64,000 nucleotides of DNA from Gaeumannomyces sp. JS-464 (lineage: Eukaryota; Ascomycota; Sordariomycetes; Magnaporthales; Magnaporthaceae): NCBI GenBank assembly GCA_002197995.1, contig NGZR01000004.1, forward strand, positions 5,022,001 to 5,086,000, read 5' to 3'. Made by a program: the position numbers and the translations under genes. Of the stretch, positions 43,768 to 55,265 are shown piece after piece. How positions within the stretch are numbered: position 1 is the first letter of the stretch; each line of letters starts with the position of its first letter. The notes under the pieces are model-generated. The model was not told the DNA's origin. It ran no database searches and saw nothing but the letters and a program-made list of their open reading frames with translations.

Positions 43768-45387
43768 TTACATTTTGTCCCCCTTCCCCGCCCCTCTAAG
43801 CCACTCATCATAGGCGTCGCGACCAACAGAAATCCCGCCATAATAGAAGGTGAATATCGTCAGGAAGGCATCAATAGGATCGACGCCTCTCCAGTACCTC
43901 AGACCACTCATGTCCGTGGCAAGGTACCGGGAACGGGGGTTGGTCATCAGGGTAAAGTATGTCCAGGGGTCTGCTTTGCCGATATAACAAACCGGCTTCT
44001 TTCTCCAAGCCGGCTCATGTTCAGGGTGCACTATCGGTAGCGGAGTCCTGCGCCTGCGCCGTACCTTGAGGATCGAGCCGAACACTGTCGATATCCTCCC
44101 TTGCCAGACACGATGCCTTCTCCAAATAAGCTGGTGCCTGCGGTCGAGGAAGCTTGCGACAGGTGCGAATTCCGTTGCTGAGACCTGTTGGAATGAAGGC
44201 AAAAGCGAGATACCACTGGCCACGCCCTGTCCCTTGCAGGCTTCCCTAATGCCATCAGAGAGAACTTTGCTTACAGTACCAGTCGAGCGGGCTGCCAGGG
44301 GTCTGCCGGGGGTCTCAATTGTTGTCGTGTCGCTTTCCATGTCGCCGGCCGTATCATCATCCGGCCGTGGACAGTTGTCATTCGATTTAGAGCTCCAATC
44401 CGAGTCCTTCAGGACGGTGTGTTTTCTCTTCGTCTTTGCCATGACCGTGGCACCACCCCCGGATTGGTCCGACAGAAGAGGAGTCCTGCGAGGAATATAG
44501 ATCTCCTCCGCCCTTGCCCTCCTCTTCAGATTCGTCGACGCGCCGTCGTTCTCTGCGCTTCCACCTGCTCGGTAATCGTCCAAGAGAGGGAAGGGAATCG
44601 TGCCACCAGAATCAGCGGGCCAGCCTTTGTCGTCGAGAGACATGGAGGGCTGTATCTCATCAGCAAACCCGGCGGAAGCGACATCTGGCTCCAACCCGAC
44701 CGGATCCAGCGATGGCTTCGACGGCTCGCTTGGCCTTGGTGGACTCGACTGGCCCGAGGACGTTGAAGCCAGCCGTGATTGCTCTGCGAACTTGGGCGGC
44801 GACGACGTTGATAGCTTTGCCGCCTGTGGTTGATCAGGCGATGCTGGCGATGAGTCCGATGACTGTCGCGGCGAAGTCTGCAGTGGCGCCAGCTGCCGAG
44901 ACACCTTCGATCGCGCTGGACGTGTCGACACAGGCTGGAGCTGCCCTTGAAGCGCTGGCGGTGGCAGTCGTAGATCTGGCATTGTTGCCGAGGGTTCTGG
45001 GTTCTCTGGAAGCGGCGGTGAAAGATATGGCTGAGAGGCATTCGACGACGCTTCACCACGCTCCGGCGGAGAAACAATGGGGTGAACCGTTGAGGGCCCC
45101 CAGCACACCCGCCGTCGCGAACCATCGTATGTGTGGTCATCAGTTGGCGTGTTCCCGTCGCTTCCAACAAAAGAGTCTTCTACATATTCCACGAGGGCCT
45201 CGTCCTCTTCATCCTCGCCATCATACCCACTCCCCTCAGTCTGCTCGCTTGCTTCAATAATGGTAGACAACCTGGCCCTCCTTGGCCCCCATGTAACATT
45301 GCCACCACCGCTGCTGCTGCTACCCTCTCCTCCATTCTGGTTCCCGCTGCCGCCAGAATCACCACCCCTGAAGCCGCTGTGGGCCTC
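43768..45387 (-). CDS. Disordered protein or readthrough tail of ncr1
   Basis: A 539-codon open frame begins at the codon right after the ncr1 stop, in the same frame. It has no ATG in its first 135 codons: the first in-frame ATG is at 44982. The sequence looks like real protein throughout. It opens with a Gly/Ser stretch, then an acidic region (YDGEDEEDEALVEYVEDSF), and a long Ser/Pro-rich disordered part. A Lys/Arg patch (MAKTKRKH) follows, then a better-ordered C-terminus with Trp/Tyr/Arg (FLDRRHQLIWRRHRVWQGR, RYLATDMSGLRYWRGVDPIDAFLTIFTFYYGG). No domain recognised. It could be a separate gene starting at 44982, a gene with an unseen first exon, or a C-terminal extension of ncr1 reached by readthrough or splicing. 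Confidence 0.55.
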   Translation of the reverse strand, partial: EAHSGFRGGDSGGSGNQNGGEGSSSSGGGNVTWGPRRARLSTIIEASEQTEGSGYDGEDEEDEALVEYVEDSFVGSDGNTPTDDHTYDGSRRRVCWGPSTVHPIVSPPERGEASSNASQPYLSPPLPENPEPSATMPDLRLPPPALQGQLQPVSTRPARSKVSRQLAPLQTSPRQSSDSSPASPDQPQAAKLSTSSPPKFAEQSRLASTSSGQSSPPRPSEPSKPSLDPVGLEPDVASAGFADEIQPSMSLDDKGWPADSGGTIPFPLLDDYRAGGSAENDGASTNLKRRARAEEIYIPRRTPLLSDQSGGGATVMAKTKRKHTVLKDSDWSSKSNDNCPRPDDDTAGDMESDTTTIETPGRPLAARSTGTVSKVLSDGIREACKGQGVASGISLLPSFQQVSATEFAPVASFLDRRHQLIWRRHRVWQGRISTVFGSILKVRRRRRTPLPIVHPEHEPAWRKKPVCYIGKADPWTYFTLMTNPRSRYLATDMSGLRYWRGVDPIDAFLTIFTFYYGGISVGRDAYDEWLRGAGKGDKM

Positions 45388-48300
45388 CTAGTCCTCGTCC
45401 TCCGAGTCGGAATAGTTGTCGAGGGTAGCTCGGTACCGTCGCGCGGCCAGATCTTCCTCGAGGCCTCCGATGCTCTCAGGATCGACGTAGCCGCTTCCGC
45501 CAACAAGGCTGAGAGCAACGGGCAAGAATACCAGCGCGTGTGTCGAAGCAAAGACCACGAGAGCGACCCAGACGCGGAAGTAGTAGATCTCGAAGATTTT
45601 GGAGCGCGTGAATGCAAGCACGCACACTCCCAGCAGCTTGGTAAGGGTGATGCCCGAGAAGACGGACGAGCCGACGTTGGCGAGTGCGGTCCAGGCGCGC
45701 GCGTCCCGACCTCGGAAGCGGTTCTTGGCGCGCTCCATGAAGGTGCGCGACGGGAACATGAAGGCGCGCGCGATGTGAACGCAGAACTCGACCGCGATAC
45801 CAACACAAATGATCAGGTTGACAAGCGAGACGGCATTGAGCGAAACTCCCATGACCGCCATGGCACCGACAATGTCCACAATGGCCATGAGGACCGTCAC
45901 CGTCACAACGGCGGCCGTGAGGAAGGATCCCAGAAGGGCCGACGAGATGACAAAGATCATGGCAAGTGCCGAGCCGAGCAGCGTGATGGTGAGGTTGACG
46001 ATGGTGGCGTACTGGTCGAAAAAGATGTAGAACACGCTGTAGGGGAAGACATCGGCGCCGATCTGCGCGCTGACATCGGAGGCGATCCGACGGGCAGATG
46101 CGTACGCGTTGATGAAGTCCTCCTGGCTGCGCAGCGGGGTGTGCATGGTCCTAAAGTGGGTTGCCGGGATCGTCTTCCTCTCGGAATCGACCACGACAGC
46201 GTTGCCATAGGATGCCTGTCCGCCGAGAGGGCAGCTCTCTGTGGTCGGGGAGTTGAGGAACATCTCGAGGTAGTGCACAAACTCCTCGCCCTCGGGCATG
46301 CCCGACATGGTGATGCTCCACGGAGGATTCCTGTTGGCGAAGCAAGCCTTCTTGTTCTCCATACAGCACATCTTGCCCTGGTCCGCGTCACCTTGCTCCG
46401 GATCCAGCCACAGGAAGAAGTCGTCGATCCAGCTGGCGGTCGGAGAAGCGATGTAGGACGTCTCGGGCCGCTTGCGCTCCTGTTCGAGGATGTTTGATAA
46501 GGACATCTCATTGCATGTCGTAAACCTGGCGCAGATTTCCTGCTGGTGGACGCGCTGTGTGAAGTTGGACTCTCTGGTGACGAAATAGACGGGTGGACCA
46601 GACTCGAAGTAGTCGTATAGGTCGTTGAAGTAGGGAATGAGGTACGAATCGTCTGGGATCGCGACGCGTTGGTCCAGTCCGAGCTGTACCTCGGGCATGA
46701 GAGAGACGCCAGCGGTGAACAGCCCAAGGAACACAACCACAACGACTGCCTTGACCTTCTTGCCGAGCAGAGCTGGGGCATAGTGCTTCCCAATGAACTG
46801 CTGCAGCATGCTCTCCTGGGGCGTCTCGTGGTACCTAGGACCGAGGCTGCCATTGCCGTTGAGATGGATGCGGGCCGACTTGAGCTGGATGAAGGGTAAG
46901 AGGTCCATGCGGCAATCCTCGACGCGGTGCTGGTTAAGGGTCAGGACCGACACGAACATGGTGACCTGGAGGAGCGCATTGATGAAGACAGCGCCTGCGG
47001 CGTAGATGGCAAAGTTCCTCACGGCGGGCATGCCAACAAAGGCGCCGAGTGCAAACGACGCCGTCTCGGTTATCGCGGAGAAGAGGATGGACGGGCCCAT
47101 TCTCCCGAGAGCCTTGGAGATGCGCAGCTCCACATCGAGGTCCGGGTGGCTGACGTTCACCCGCTCAAACTCGTGGACGATGAGGAAGATGTTGTCCACA
47201 CCGACAGCGAGAACGATGAAGGGAATGACGTCGACAATGATCAGGGTGACCTTGAGCCCGAACCAGGAAAAGAGTCCGATGGATGCCAGAATCGACATGA
47301 GCACAATCACGATTCCGATGATGCCGAGCCCAAATTTGGACTGCACGAAGAACAGGGATTTGTTGCGGAAGAACTCGCTGAGACTGAGCGTGGTCGATCC
47401 CAGGGCGATGGAGGCATACAGGAACATGACGATGTAGCTGACGACAATGATCTTGGCGTCGGTGTTGGTCGACTTGTTGAGCTCCTGCTCGAGGCTGATC
47501 TCCGTCGAGAAGGACAACCTCAGACCCCGGTCGGCAGCCTCATCCTGGAGGGCGAGAAGGCGGTCCTTGAGTGCCTCCTCGAAGTCCATGGCACGCGAGA
47601 CCTCAGAGCTGCCCTCGGGGAAGTTGTTGAGAACCCAGGTGACAGTCATGGCCGGCGCGGCCGCGACGTTGGCCGTCTCTCCGTATCCGCCCAGTATCAT
47701 GCCGGGCTCAATAGGCTGGCCGAAGTCGGGACGACAGCTGACGGGGGATTCGGCGCAGTTGCGGAGATCCTTCTGCCAGGTCTGCTTGTCCACCAGGTCG
47801 GGGTCGTTGCCAAAATAGGCAGCCACCGACTGGACGACGCACGCGGAACCGGTCGGCTTGAAGCAGACATCCTGAAGTTGAGCGCCAAACTTAGGGCCCT
47901 TAAGCTGCTTGATGCCGTTCTCAACCCCGATCCACCAGGTGAGCGTGTCATAGCTGAGGACGGGTCCCGGACCAGAGGGCAGCGTGTCGTTGACCAGGAA
48001 CACCTTGTTGGCACGGTAAAAGGGGCCAAAGTTCTCATCGAAGAAGGCCTTCTCCTGGGCCGCCGCAGAGGTCGGGCTAACCCACAGCCGTGCAGGATCT
48101 TTCTCGATGTCGAACTTGAAGAGTCCGATCGAGAGAAGGGCGACAGCGATAAGGCTGCTGATTATGGTGATCCCAGGAAATCGGGCCGCCGTGTGACCGA
48201 GCTTGCTGAAGGCCGTGTCACACCACGAGTTGAGCGGGTAGTTCTTCTGGGGTTGGTCGAGCATGGCGTTATTCTGCACCAGGTCACCCTCGTCTTCGTC

Positions 48301-49331
48301 GTCGCTGGCCGCAGTGTCCTGAAGCAGCCTAAGCCTCTCCCGGCGGCGCTGGTTGTGATTCTTAAGAAAGGAGCCTCCCATGATAGTGGCGACCGAGGTG
48401 AAGAGTAGCGCGCTGTAGACAAAGATAGCGCCGAAAGAGAGGCACGGGAGAACACCGACGTGGCAGGACCCGGCCTCCTCGACATCGGGAAGCGCGGGGC
48501 AGACGTCAGGACAGTCGACGCAGGCGCAGCGGAAGTCCGGGTCGTTATCGTTGCACCGCTTGGGCGTCATATCCCTGGGGGACATGCCAGGCTGGCTGTA
48601 GGATTGCGGGAAGTTGATCTGGAACGGCGAGCCGATAGCCTTCTCGTCGCCCAAGAACTTGAGCATCTGCGTGTAGTTCTTGGCTCCACCGCCGATGAAG
48701 TCCATGGCCTTGGAGTTGGAAGCACCAAACTTGACATCCTTGCAGCTGCTGTACAAGCCACTGCCGTACTTCTCCGACACTAGCTGGTCGACCTCCCGCA
48801 CTTGCAACTTGTTGCTCTTTTCTTCAGCCCTTGTCACATTAATGAAAAGCGACTGGTCGGGAGAGCAGGTAAAGGTGCAGAAGAGGTTGTAGAAGTTTTC
48901 CTTGCAGGCCGGACATGAGGAAATGATTTGGCGGGGTGTCGAGAGTTCGGATTTGAGGGATTTCAACTGTTTATCCAAAGAAGCAGAGGTAAGCCAAGTC
49001 GGGTTCTATTCTATCGGCGGCAGAGGTTGCCCAAGCCCCAACGTACCTGATCCGAGTCGCAGCAGACGTTTCCAGTCTCCCACTTGGGCCCACAGAGCTC
49101 GACCAGCTCTTTCCGGAAATCATCGCTGGGCTCCGTGGCGGCGCCGTTGTAAACGCAGGGGAGCTCCTTGCCGAACCAGGACTTCTTGCCGCAGTGGCCT
49201 CGCATGGCACAGCGGCCAGCCTCGTGTGTGGGTGTCCATGTCGAATCCTGGGCTTCAGCGGCTCCGGCCGTCTCTAGTCCAGCTAGTAGTAGCACGGCGC
49301 CCGCGACGAGGACGTTTGGGAATCTCGCCAT
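45388..49331 (-). CDS. ncr1: Niemann-Pick type C-related sterol transporter
   Basis: Two exons, 49331-49047 and 48966-45388, give 1287 residues, the normal size for fungal NPC1 homologues. The signal peptide (MARFPNVLVAGAVLLLAGLETAGA) is followed by the Cys-rich N-terminal sterol-binding domain (RCAMRGHCG, CVYNG, NVCCDSDQ, SCPACKENFYNLFCTFTCSPDQS). The first membrane span follows, then the sterol-sensing domain (SYIVMFLYASIALG, IVDVIPFIVLAVGVDNIFLIVHEF, ALGRMGPSILFSAITETASF). A second luminal Cys-rich domain (MCCMENKKACF) and the last membrane block (ICVGIAVEFCVHIARAFM) complete it, about 13 spans in all. It moves sterols and sphingolipids at the vacuolar membrane. The intron (GTACGT to AACAG) falls after DSDQ. 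The acidic C-terminus SDSEDED ends at TAG. The frame is intact over 3.6 kb. Confidence 0.96.
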
Positions 49332-50104
49332 CGGGAAAGGCAGGAGGCAGCCCGATGCCTCGAGGCCGATGGCTGCAGGCGCTGGTGTTCGGCGGCAATG
49401 GGCGAGCAACTCAATAGACGGTAGGGATGAAATCGAGAGACGGATAAGCGATGACGGTTCCTATGCTATGCAGGCCGCACGCGATCCGACCGAGAGGATG
49501 ACTGACAAGACACTGCAGGAGTCAAAAGAATGGCGAGTAGAGTTGCTATTTAGCTAAAAGGGATGAAGAGATGGATAGGGGCTAATTCGGTGCGCCGGTC
49601 GATGCGAGGCGGCAGGTGTTTGTTGAGGTCTGAGGAGGACCGCGTGCGAGACAGGCACCCTAGGTGCACAGGATGGTGGGGCGTGGTTCTGTCGTAGGTT
49701 GGAGCTCGGCCCGCGCGCGAAGTGCGACGCAGCAAAATGTCGATGACGACGCTGACTGTCGGGCCTGGTGGATTTCTGCAGACGCCCGCGGGCGGCAGGT
49801 GGGCGTCCACGCTCGGCAAGCTCGGGCTGGTCCAAGCTTCCGTGCCTGGATCATGTGAGGGACAGGTGCATCGAGCGGATATTGGCTGCTGGGCTCCACT
49901 GCCGTGTCGCGTCGTGGTTGGCTGCGACACCAGAGGTAAAAGCCATGGTGGAGCAAATCGACACGGTTCACGTGCCTTGTTCCTGAATCCGCGGGACTTG
50001 GCGGGGGCATTTGCAGCAGTGGCTGGGACTTGAGCGCTGGCGCCAGCCGAAAAGGTGCCTGGACTTCTGGAGGCACGCTAAATAATGGATACACATAATT
50101 ACAG
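49332..50104. other. ncr1 promoter and ETHE1 3' region
   Basis: About 770 bp between two minus-strand genes. No open frame here is supported. Confidence 0.5.
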
Positions 50105-51415
50105 TTACAGTTTTCCATCCCTCCCCTCATCTGCCGCGGCCCATCCCGCCGCCGCGACCTTGAGCGGCAGCTTCATGAACCGATCCCCGCCCTCGGTCTT
50201 CCAGGGCAGCCGCCCACCGCGGATGTTGAACTGCAGCGCCTGATGCAGCAGCCGCGGCTCGCCCAGCCCGGCGTCCCTCTTGGCCCTCCAGTCGGCAAAC
50301 TGGTCCTCGGGCGTGTCCTGCCGGAGGTGCTTGTTCTGCGACCTCTGCTCGGCCACGGTGGTGCACGCCTGCGGCCCGCGCGACGTGCCGGAGGGGACGT
50401 AGTCGTGGCCCGTGTAGATGCGGTACGCGTCGGGGAGCGAGAAGATCTTGTTGATCGAGGCGTAGCTGTTGCGGCATCAGTACCGCTGTTTTTAATCTGG
50501 CGTTTCCCGTCTACACGGCAGGAGAAGCAAAAAGGGGAGCGCCTGAACCTACAGCTGATGGACGTCGCCCGAGGGGAAATCACAGCGGGCAGTGCCGACG
50601 TCGGTGTTGAAGAGGGAGTCACCACAGAATACGTTTGCTTTTTTTTTTTTTTCGGCGCGGCGTGTCAGCAACACACATATTGAGGGAAACGCAGGCAGGC
50701 AAGTCTCATACGTACAGCCCACAAGATAGCCCAGGTGATCCGGCGTGTGTCCCGGAAGATGCATCGCCTTGGCCTCGAGCTGTCCGATCTGCAGGACCTC
50801 GTCGTCCTCGAGCAGCCGGTCAAAAGCGGCCTTGCACTCGACGCTATCAACGCCGTAGCGCTTCGCGAACCGCTCCTGCACGCCCACGATGCGCTTCCCG
50901 ATGCAAATGCCCGGCTTCTTGTTGCCGGTGGCCTCGAGCTGGTGCTGCAGGTAGGCAGCGGCCGTCAGGTGGTCGGCGTGTGCGTGCGTCTCGAGCAGCC
51001 ATTCGATCGCGTAGCCCTGCTCCTTGGCCATGGCGAGCAGGCCGTCGGCAGTTGTGGTGGAGATGGCGTTGCGGGCAGGGTCATAGTCGAGAACGGGGTC
51101 AATGATGACAGCCGCTTTGGTGGCTGGGTCGGCTACAATGTACTGCCATGTTGACGTCTGGGGCTCAAAGACCGAGTGGACGATGGGCTCATTGATGGCT
51201 GCCATGGTAGAGTTGTCTTTGGTGATAGTGGTGGTTTGAGTTTTGAGGGTGCTTGAAGAGTGGAATGTTTTTGAAACTGTCGAGGCCTTGGCCGAACGGA
51301 AACCACTGGGAGCAGCAATAGCGAGTGCCCTCCCTTTTATCTTCATGTTCACAGGTCCCCGGGCCAGAACCAGGGGCCTGAATGCTCCGAGTGTGATCGG
51401 GCGTATCGCAAGCAT
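50105..51415 (-). CDS. ETHE1-like persulfide dioxygenase, mitochondrial
   Basis: Three exons on the minus strand: 51415-50716, 50637-50553 and 50465-50105, joining to 381 residues in phase. Introns start GTACGT and GTAGGT; the first ends in a long A run before AG. The N-terminus (MLAIRPITLGAFRPLVLARG...) is basic and lacks acids, fitting a mitochondrial targeting sequence. The core is a metallo-beta-lactamase fold: VIIDPVLDYDP, the metal motif THAHADH, GHTPDHLGY and SNVFCGDSLFNTDVGTARCDFP, then the late metal site YRIYTGHDY. This order, especially the GTARCDFP block, is that of ETHE1-type sulfur dioxygenases, which oxidise glutathione persulfide to sulfite in sulfide detoxification. The frame is intact. 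A methionine at MAAINEP could give a cytosolic form. Confidence 0.88.
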
Positions 51416-52277
51416 TGTGTGATGCGGGTTGAAGACGTTTCGGCATCATAGGCGACAACGGGGAACACATTTGATCTCTATCCTTGTCGCGGCGCCTTTA
51501 ATAAATAATCGGAGCTCACGAGCCCGGGTCCGGGCGAAGGGGTCGGGGACCAGGAGTGGGATCGGGGACCACCAGTTCAGCGACTACATACATGCGAGGC
51601 AGATATAAAAGCGCGTCAAGGTTCCCGAGATGCCATCGGATGATTCCACGTGGGGCCCGAGTACCGACGTCAGTTGTGGGCCCAGAAATCCCGGGCCGCC
51701 CGCCAGCATCGGCGAGGTCGGGAACCGCGGCCGTCGGGCGGCAAAAATGGGGCAGGGATTCGCCGGGCTGAGAGCGGGCCTAGCCTCTGCGCAGGCCGAT
51801 TCCCGCAACCGAGTCTCAAAATCAGGCGACAAGCGCGTCGATTTACGAGATGGGAGGCAGAAGTCGAGAATTGTCGACTGACAGGAATAAGCAGCGTCCC
51901 GTCCAATCCCGACGGAGCCTTGGAGTCGGTCGGGCGCTAAAAACGCACGGATTCCGAACAAAAAAGCGCAAGGAGCGAGAAGTCGACCTGCTGCGTGTTA
52001 TAATTCGCTGCTCTTTAGACTTAGGTACTCCAAATCCATACTGTGCTATCTCCCAACATGGTCTATCCCAAACATCCTTCCTCTAGGATTTTACACCTGT
52101 TTCCAGAAAACAGCAAGTTGTCCAGACCCGATATCTAGTCCATCATAATCGTAAAGTCGTCAAACATGTGGCCTGCATTTTCCAAATACCCAAAAAGGGA
52201 ACGGGGATTCACGGCGCCTCCGCGAATCCAACAAGGAGCGAAACCAAACGGAAAAGGGGAGTCGGCGCGCCGCCTTC
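51416..52277. other. Intergenic, nothing supported
   Basis: About 860 bp between the ETHE1-like and Smr genes, both on the minus strand. Short frames only. Confidence 0.5.
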
Positions 52278-53765
52278 CTACTTCTTGCGGCCAGACACGA
52301 CATACTGGCCCGTCTGCGCCTCGATGATCCACCCGTCCCGCGCAAGGGCGATGCCGACCGCCTGGCGCAGGCGCGAGACCCCGCCGACGCTGTGCTTGCC
52401 GGCGCCCGTGACGACGATCATGGGCTCCCTCTTGGCCGCGATCTCGCGCGACACGGCCTCACGGTCGCCGACGGCGCGCCACCACTCCCGGGTGCGCTCG
52501 AGCGCGATCTCGACGCCGGACCGGACCGTGACGCCGTGCAGGTCGACGACGCCGGGCCTGCTCTGCCGGTCGACGAGGTCCTCGTGCTCGGCGCGCTCGC
52601 GGGCCAGCGCCGACTCGGCCAGCGCGTGGCCCCGCTCCGCGTAGAGGACCGCTACGGGCCGGTGCAGCGGGTTCGACTTGCCGCGCCGCCACGCCGCGTG
52701 GGCCTGGTTGAAGGAGTCGGACGCCGCACCGCGCAGCGACGTCGAGCCGCCGGCGATGGGCGAGGTCACCGCGCTGCGGGCGGCCGGGGGTGGCTTCTTG
52801 CGCTTGACAACCTGTTGCCACTCGGAGGGATTTGGAGGCTGTGATGGCGGCCGTGCGATCTGCGTGCTTGTCGGTGGAGCTGTGGCCGATCGGGACGACG
52901 ACGCGAGCGAAATAGGGCTTAGCAATGGCGAGCGGTCGGTGGATGGGGCGGCAGAAGGGAGGTCATCTAGATCATCCAAGTTGAGAGGCGCTAGACTGTA
53001 CGGCAGCTCGATCCGAAGCTTGGAGTTGGAACTTTCGCGCGGCGCTGCCTTGTTCCTTTTGCCCTTCTTACGGCGAGTAGGGGTTGACTCCTCCGGTGAG
53101 AAGGCTGCGTCGATGGTCCCCCTTTGTAGCTGGCCAGTCTCGTCGAGGTACTGAATGGTGAGCAGGGCGGCCAAGGCTTTATCGAAGTCGCCCGCTGCCC
53201 TCTTCAGCTCAAACGAGATGTCAAACGGCTTGATTCCGGAAACATGGCGCACAAGGTGGGCAGCTTGTCGTCTTCCAGGATGTCTCCAACGTCCAGTCCA
53301 TCGAGCACCTCGGCCGACAGCAGCTCGGGTGGACTGTCTGACATCGAGGGCGAAACGGATCGCTCCCCGTCTGTGAAGACCGAGGAGTCTGTCACCTCGG
53401 GCTGAGCATCCCTCTCGGACGGCACCGGGTCATCGGCGATGCCGCTGGGGTTAAAGTCACACGACTCCTCGACCCATGCGCTCTCGGCAAGGACCGTAAG
53501 GGTGCTCCTGGCAGTCCCGAGGTTCGCGGCGAGGTCGTCATAGTCGCCGAATGGCGAGTATAACGCTCTCGTCGAGGAACGGGCGGAACTCGTCCTGGTG
53601 ACGGCCCAAGTTAGTTGGAGCTACGGTAGATGGATGTGGGCAGTATAGGACAGGCCTTTTGCCCCTGAGGGGAAGCAGGAGGGTAAGCGCGCAGGTACGT
53701 ACCAGCAGCTGCTGCGAGGGCTGTGGCCCATCAGGCTGTGCGGCGGTTGCAATGGCCGCCACCAT
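52278..53765 (-). CDS. Smr-domain protein with CUE-like region
   Basis: Exon 1 (53765-53703) encodes MVAAIATAAQPDGPQPSQQLL; an intron with donor GTACGT follows; the coding region resumes at 53594 with DEFRPFLDES. The middle has an acidic disordered stretch and a CUE-like segment (KLPTLCAMFP then IKPFDISFELKRAAGDFDKALAALL), which in homologues may bind ubiquitin. A Lys/Arg-rich linker leads to the C-terminal Smr domain: a helical part (AHAAWRRG, RPVAVLYAERG), the VVDLHGVTV motif and VVTGAGKHSVGGVSRLRQAV. Smr domains are RNA/DNA nucleases; the yeast relative Cue2 cleaves mRNA at collided ribosomes, which suggests a role in no-go decay here. Two frame changes are needed: near 53568 (DES to LYSPFGDYDDL) and near 53240, where one G of a GGG run is missing. 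Total about 480 residues. Confidence 0.75.
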
Positions 53766-55265
53766 GTCCGAGAAAGATGCGCCCCTCTTAGTCGGTGGGA
53801 AGGAGCAAAAGCGGAGATGGAAAGACGGCGTGCGCACACCGACAAATCAAGAATCAGGGGGCGCAAGGAGAGCAAGGTGAGGGAGCTGAGCAATTGTGCA
53901 TGCGCGATACATGGTCCTAGTATACTGGGTCAGGAAATGCTGGTTGTTTGCGCGAGAGTCCAAGGCCATCAATCGCAGCAAAGTCGGGCGGATGAGGGGA
54001 CAATTCCTGCTTTCTCTGGTCCAAGCACGGAGAGCGCATGACTCCATTGGAGGGCTGCCAGAGAGGACTCCTGAGTCAGCAGCCGGAGGGCCGTCACATG
54101 ATGCCGTCCATGCACGTTCCCGCAAGACACCAGTGGAGTCGTGACCAGGCGACCAGCCCCAGCGCTCCAACGCTGTGACCATCAGCCAGCCAAAACCGGC
54201 CTGAACTTTACGGCTTGGAGCGTCGATGGCTTCAATCAAAAAGCCCAACTGACCGGCCCTTTTCGACGACCTTTGACGGCCGAATGCGAAATACGATGCG
54301 CCCCTGCAGATCTGTCAGCGCCGATCTTAGGCCTGTGCGAGTCCAAAGACGGTGTTGCCGTGCCTGGCGGTCTAGCCTCAGATGGCTACCACCTCTTGTA
54401 CTGGGCTGTCGAGGGGACTTTGTTCGTGCCCAAGGGAGAAAAAAAAAGTCTTGTTCCGCACGACCAGCACACAACAGGTTACCACCCGTGGATCCTCGCG
54501 AGGCGTACCCAGCGGCTGCCTCGCACCCTGGCTCAGCAGCTTCCTGCCATTGGCTTCCGTCAGACGCTATTGAGACGCAAACACGTCCTGCCACACTCAA
54601 CAGCCGTGGACGCCAGGCTTCCCTGCACGGGTTGTGTACCCGCATGTCGGTGTCCTTGTCCAACTCAGCAAAACACAGTGGTAGCGGCCCTTCTCCCAGT
54701 CCTAAATCTCCGCGTGCTATTTTGGTGCCCTATCACCGCCAGCGCACCCGTCTGTGACCGGCATCTGCGACCAGAGATCCGGCAGAGCAACCCCCCGCTT
54801 CAGCCGCATCATTTCCTTGACGCCACCTCCAGCCTAGCCCTCTCCTCCCACCTTGGCCAAAATGAGCCTGTCTCCACCGTTGCCGATCCTTCGAGCGTTT
54901 CGGTGAAGCCATCGCGCGCCTGAAAGACGAAAAAATGCCATCCCCAGCAGGGGTATGCACGGTCACGAATATGCACGGCTTTCAGCCCCTTGGCCGTGCA
55001 GCCATTAGGATTTTCACGTGTCCCACCCTCCGTGGCAAGCCCTGAACGGGTAGGCTTTCCCAAGGACCTTCTAGTCTGGCGCTACTGACAACGCGGATGA
55101 GGATATAGAGAGCCCATTTCGCCCTCCTTGGGCCCCGAGACTATGGGTGCCACGTCTTTCCCCGCCAGGCCCGTCGTCCTACTACATCGAACGTCCAGAG
55201 ACCCCGCAAAAGGCCCCGAACAAATTACCCTTCGCCTGTGAACACGCAGACAATACTCGATCAAG
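53766..55265. other. Divergent intergenic region, 1.5 kb
   Basis: Shared upstream region of the Smr gene (minus) and the GPI-protein gene (plus). A 260-codon plus frame at 54141-54923 lacks any domain and starts with a non-ATG codon in part of its models, so I do not call it. Confidence 0.45.

Noticed and set aside
45133..48408. Two long plus-strand open frames (454 and 493 codons) over ncr1
   Set aside because: They are exact antisense shadows of the intact, clearly homologous ncr1 coding region; their sequence is low-complexity Asp/Gly/Arg typical of complementary GC-rich codons.
54141..54923. 260-codon plus-strand frame
   Set aside because: No recognisable domain, composition not gene-like, and a location in a divergent promoter region; kept as intergenic.
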